Part shown: in pieces, positions 61,475-64,000 of the stretch
Layout of the letters: each line of letters starts with the position of its first letter
How positions within the stretch are numbered: position 1 is the first letter of the stretch
Assembly (NCBI RefSeq): GCF_021631985.1
Contig: NZ_CP070225.1
Span: 2,852,001-2,916,000 of the forward strand
Source: Sandaracinus amylolyticus
Lineage (GTDB): Bacteria > Myxococcota_A > Polyangia > Polyangiales > Sandaracinaceae
Reading direction: 5' to 3'
Length of the DNA: 64,000 nucleotides
Notes under the pieces: model-generated
Told to the model about the DNA's origin: nothing
Seen by the model: only the letters and a program-made list of their open reading frames with translations
Database searches by the model: none
Position numbers and translations under genes: made by a program

Positions 61475-62377
61475 TTGAGGACCTCGATCGCGCTCGCGCT
61501 CTCGGTGATCGTCGCTGCTGCGGCGGGCTCCGCGCTGCGCGTGCGATCGATGGAGCACCACGTCGCGAGCTCGACGTACGAGGACGTCTACTACGTGCCG
61601 CCACCCGAGTGGCTGCCGGTGTTCTCGCTCGGCTGGGACGAAGCGCTCGCCGATCTGCTGTGGGCCCGCGCGCTCGTGTACTTCGGTGACGAGGTCGTCG
61701 CGCGCGGCGGGCTGCGCCACGTCTTCGACTACACCGACGCGATGCTCGCGCTCGATCCCGACTTCCGCGCGGTCTATCGATGGATCGCGACCGCGGGCCT
61801 CTATCGCCCCCAGGCGATCACCGCCGACGACGCGCGACGCACGATCGAGTACCTGCGTCGCGGCCACCAGCGTTTCCCCGACGACGGCGAGCTCGCGTGG
61901 ACGCTCGGCGCGGCGCTCGCGTTCGAGCTCCCTCCGCTGCTCGACGATCCCGCCGAGCGAGACGAGGCGCGCAGCGAAGCCGCCGAGTACTTGATGCTCG
62001 CCGCGCGCCGCGGCGCGGGGCCCGCGTGGCTCGCGCTCACCAACGCATCGTTGCTCTCGCGCGTCGGCCGCGCGGAGTCGGCGGCGGATCATCTCGAGGA
62101 GATGTACGCGCTCACCGACGACGACGACGAGCGCACGCGACTCGCGCATGCGATCGCGGAGCTGCGCTCGAGCGCGTACGCCGAGGGGCTCGTCGAGGCG
62201 AACCGGCGCGAAGAAGAAGGCCGCGTGCGCGAGATGCCGTATGCGTCGCCCGCGTTCTACTTCCTGGTGGGCCCGCGCCCGGTCGTGCGATGGCAGGACG
62301 CCTATCGCGACGGGTTCGCCGCGCACGCGTTCGAAGAAGAGCGCGAAGCGCTCGAGGCGATCACCGAGGTGGAGTGA
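61475..62377 (+). CDS. Membrane-anchored TPR-like protein
   Basis: Not recognised. The TTG at 61475 is preferred as start: GGAG 9 bases upstream and an immediate hydrophobic segment (LRTSIALALSVIVAAAAGSA). The longer frame from ATG 61421 lies inside the terminator hairpin. The 300-residue product then has an extracytoplasmic part with aromatic-rich VYYVPPPEWLPVFSLGWDEA, DLLWARALVYFGDEVV and TPR-like helices: AMLALDPDFRAVYRWIATAG, RGHQRFPDDGELAWTLGAAL, EYLMLAARRGAGPAWLALTN. A charged C-terminus ends EREALEAITEVE. The TPR part looks like a substrate-binding or assembly scaffold. It converges on the pilin-like gene at 62378 with no gap, and may be linked to pilus function by position only. Confidence 0.78.
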   Translation: MRTSIALALSVIVAAAAGSALRVRSMEHHVASSTYEDVYYVPPPEWLPVFSLGWDEALADLLWARALVYFGDEVVARGGLRHVFDYTDAMLALDPDFRAVYRWIATAGLYRPQAITADDARRTIEYLRRGHQRFPDDGELAWTLGAALAFELPPLLDDPAERDEARSEAAEYLMLAARRGAGPAWLALTNASLLSRVGRAESAADHLEEMYALTDDDDERTRLAHAIAELRSSAYAEGLVEANRREEEGRVREMPYASPAFYFLVGPRPVVRWQDAYRDGFAAHAFEEEREALEAITEVE

Positions 62378-62956
62378 TCACTCCACGCGATCGCGCGTGT
62401 AGAGGATGCCGATCGGGACGAGCTCGCCGGTGCGCGGATCGGCGGCGGCGCGTCGCTCGAACACCGAGCGCACTCCGTCGCCGTCGAGATCGCCGTTCGC
62501 GCGGAACGTGACGAGGTAGGTGCCCTCGGCGCTGCGCAGACCGCAGCCGTGCGTCGCGGGCTCGAACGCGTAGCTGAAGCGCACCGGTCGATCGGGCGCG
62601 AAGCCGAGCGCGCTCCACGTCGCGCCGTCGATCGTCGACGCATCGTTCCACGCGACCTCGACGGGCTCGACGCTCGGGGTCGCGGGCGTCGGACCGGCAG
62701 CGCCAGGCAGGCAGTGACGCGCGGTGCCGCGCTCGGTCTCGTGGTCCGCCGCGAAGTACGCGGCCGCGCGCATGTGCATGAGCGCAAGGTGCTCGGACGC
62801 CTCCGAGATCTTGCTCAGCCGCAGCTGCCGGATGTACGTCGGCACGAACGCGGCGAGCAGCGATCCGACGACGAAGACGACGGCCGCGACCTGCAAGAGC
62901 GTCGCGCCCTCACGTGCACGTCGTCGTCGGTTCGCGCTCTCGGTCCGGCCGCACAT
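62378..62956 (-). CDS. Pilin-like protein lacking the conserved Glu5
   Basis: A 192-residue protein with a pilin-like N-terminus: basic leader RRRRAREG, then a hydrophobic helix ATLLQVAAVVFVVGSLLAAF continuing PTYIRQLRLSKISEASEHL. Processing after Gly would put Ala at 1 and Gln at 5, where pilins have Glu, needed for assembly. The C-terminal half is pilin-like: ATWSALGFAPDRPVRFSYAF and TYLVTFRANGDLDGDGVRSV, which recalls the [17 protein letters not shown] and DLDGDG parts of the pilins at 59624 and 60151. Cysteines in ARHCLPG and THGCGLR could pair. ATG at 62956. Pseudopilin or non-polymerising pilin is the best reading. Convergent with the TPR gene, no gap. Confidence 0.78.
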   Translation of the reverse strand: MCGRTESANRRRRAREGATLLQVAAVVFVVGSLLAAFVPTYIRQLRLSKISEASEHLALMHMRAAAYFAADHETERGTARHCLPGAAGPTPATPSVEPVEVAWNDASTIDGATWSALGFAPDRPVRFSYAFEPATHGCGLRSAEGTYLVTFRANGDLDGDGVRSVFERRAAADPRTGELVPIGILYTRDRVE

Positions 62957-63008
62957 CGGGCGCGATCATGAGCGGAGCCCGCGCGCGACGCACGCGGGCT
63001 CGTCTCGC

Positions 63009-64000
63009 TCAGCCTCCGCCACCCACGGGCAGCGTGATGATCTGGCGCTCGGTCTCCCCGGCGCGGATCTGCACCTGCACGGTGTGTCGGATGTTGAACT
63101 CGGAGTTGACGAGCAGGAGCGTGTGACGCCCTGCGGGCAGCGAGATGCTCGTCTGCGGCGTGTTGCCGATGAGGCGGCCGTCCACGAACACCTGCGACCA
63201 CGGCCGCGTGTTGACCATCAGCGTGCCGTTGCCGCCCGCCGCGGGACGCTCCTCGCTCTCCGCCGCGCCACCGCCGCCGGTGCTGGTCTCACCGCCCGCC
63301 TCGGGATCACGACGCGGCGTCGCGATGCGCACTCCACCGCCGCCACCGCTGCGCTCGATGCGCTCGAGCGTCGCCATGTGCACCGCGTTCGCCTGGCCCT
63401 GCGGGAGCACGAGGTCCGCTTCGTAGTCGCGGTGACCGCCGAGCTCCATCTCGACGCGCCATCCGGCGCCCGTCACGTCGACGTCGGTCGTCACCGGCGT
63501 GCGGCCGACGCGGCGCTCCTCGCTGCCGCGCACCAGCGTGACCTGCGCGCCCGAGGGCTCCGACGTGAGCTCGACGCTCACGGTGCGCAGCGTCAGCACC
63601 GCGGGCGGGAGCGCCATCACCTGGCCCTCGGCCAGCGTGATCTGGGTGAGCCACGGCGCGTAGCTCGTGCCGTTGTCGACGCGGATCTGATAGGTGCCCG
63701 GCTGCAGATCGTTGACCTGCACCGGCGTGCGCTGCGGCAGCTCGCGGTCGCCCACGAACACGCGCGCCCCCGACGGCACCGTGCTCAGCGTGAAGCCCGT
63801 GCCCGCGGCCGCCGGAGCCGTTCCCGGCACCGTCGTCGTCCCGCCCTGCGCACCACCGATCCCTGCGACCGCGGGGCTCGTCGGCGACGTGCTGCCCGCG
63901 ACCGCGACGAGCGCGACCGGCGGGAGCTGGAGCTGCGCCGCCGACTCGACCGTCACCGTGGTCGCCCACGTCTCGAAGCCGAGCTTGCGCACCTCGACGA
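63009..64000 (-). CDS. PEGA-domain protein, C-terminal part (runs off right edge)
   Basis: At least 327 codons open to the right edge; the N-terminus is outside. Several PEGA-type modules can be seen: FTLSTVPSGARVFVGDRELP, VELTSEPSGAQVTLVRGSEE, then LMVNTRPWSQVFVDGRLIGN followed by ISLPAGRHTLLLVNSEFN and the final VQVQIRAGETERQIITLPVG. A Gly/Ser/Thr-rich linker separates the third and fourth. The first visible residues (VEVRKLGFETWATTVTVE) are the tail of another PEGA unit. Such tails sit on Ser/Thr kinases and on secreted proteins in myxobacteria; which applies here cannot be seen. The 52-base gap to the pilin-like gene is empty. Confidence 0.83.
   Translation of the reverse strand, partial: VEVRKLGFETWATTVTVESAAQLQLPPVALVAVAGSTSPTSPAVAGIGGAQGGTTTVPGTAPAAAGTGFTLSTVPSGARVFVGDRELPQRTPVQVNDLQPGTYQIRVDNGTSYAPWLTQITLAEGQVMALPPAVLTLRTVSVELTSEPSGAQVTLVRGSEERRVGRTPVTTDVDVTGAGWRVEMELGGHRDYEADLVLPQGQANAVHMATLERIERSGGGGGVRIATPRRDPEAGGETSTGGGGAAESEERPAAGGNGTLMVNTRPWSQVFVDGRLIGNTPQTSISLPAGRHTLLLVNSEFNIRHTVQVQIRAGETERQIITLPVGGGG

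Overview
The window is very GC-rich DNA (roughly 70% by eye) densely packed with genes. The many short lipoproteins with Asp/Ala/Gly-rich linkers, TPR and PEGA proteins, AgmX/PglI-like domains, a NtrC-type pilin regulator and type IV pilins all suggest a predatory or social myxobacterium. The Polyangia/Sandaracinus kind fits best, but this is inference from gene content and not from a marker gene. No rRNA, tRNA or CRISPR array was seen.

Layout. 1-9.2 kb: an S41 C-terminal processing protease (cut by the left edge), an unknown anchored protein, a secreted GH76 alpha-mannanase-like lipoprotein with a CBM, a PknK-like ATPase-TPR protein and a lipoprotein. 9.2-17.8 kb: CCA-adding/poly(A) polymerase, a PHP-type phosphatase, a flippase-like membrane protein, a protein built of Tudor/agenet-like barrels, aspartate kinase and a ComEA-like protein. 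17.9-21.6 kb: a beta-barrel protein, then overlapping YfgM-like and BamB-like genes (the E. coli yfgM-bamB order) and a small AgmX-like lipoprotein.

21.66-25.97 kb: a 4.3-kb mobile element with paired inverted terminal repeats of the kind that should bind an ISNCY/IS1202-group transposase, and with a 5-bp target duplication. Beside the transposase it carries a zinc-starvation cassette: cysteine-free ribosomal protein L33, a COG0523 zinc-chaperone GTPase and a DUF1826 protein, divergent around a perfect palindrome that is a good Zur-box candidate. It also carries a decayed IS21 IstB remnant. This passenger-carrying insertion sequence is the most unusual thing in the window.

26.0-38.8 kb: an envelope lipoprotein/barrel operon with a GbsR-type regulator, TMTC-like glycosyltransferase, enoyl-CoA hydratase, PEGA protein, M18 aminopeptidase, an eight-unit 42-bp palindromic tandem array between two convergent stop codons, PlsC-like acyltransferase, a membrane-anchored HEXXH-like protease and a class IV aminotransferase. 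38.8-50.0 kb is a single giant gene (about 3,750 codons) of TPR-like modules.

50.3-56.0 kb: a five-gene leftward cluster (membrane protein, HMG-CoA lyase, alpha/beta-hydrolase lipoprotein, two more lipoproteins). 56.1-64 kb: a DUF2723 membrane protein, a PilR-like sigma-54 activator followed by three type IV pilin genes served by two near-identical sigma-54 promoters, a TPR protein, a pilin-like protein lacking the usual Glu5, and a PEGA protein cut by the right edge.
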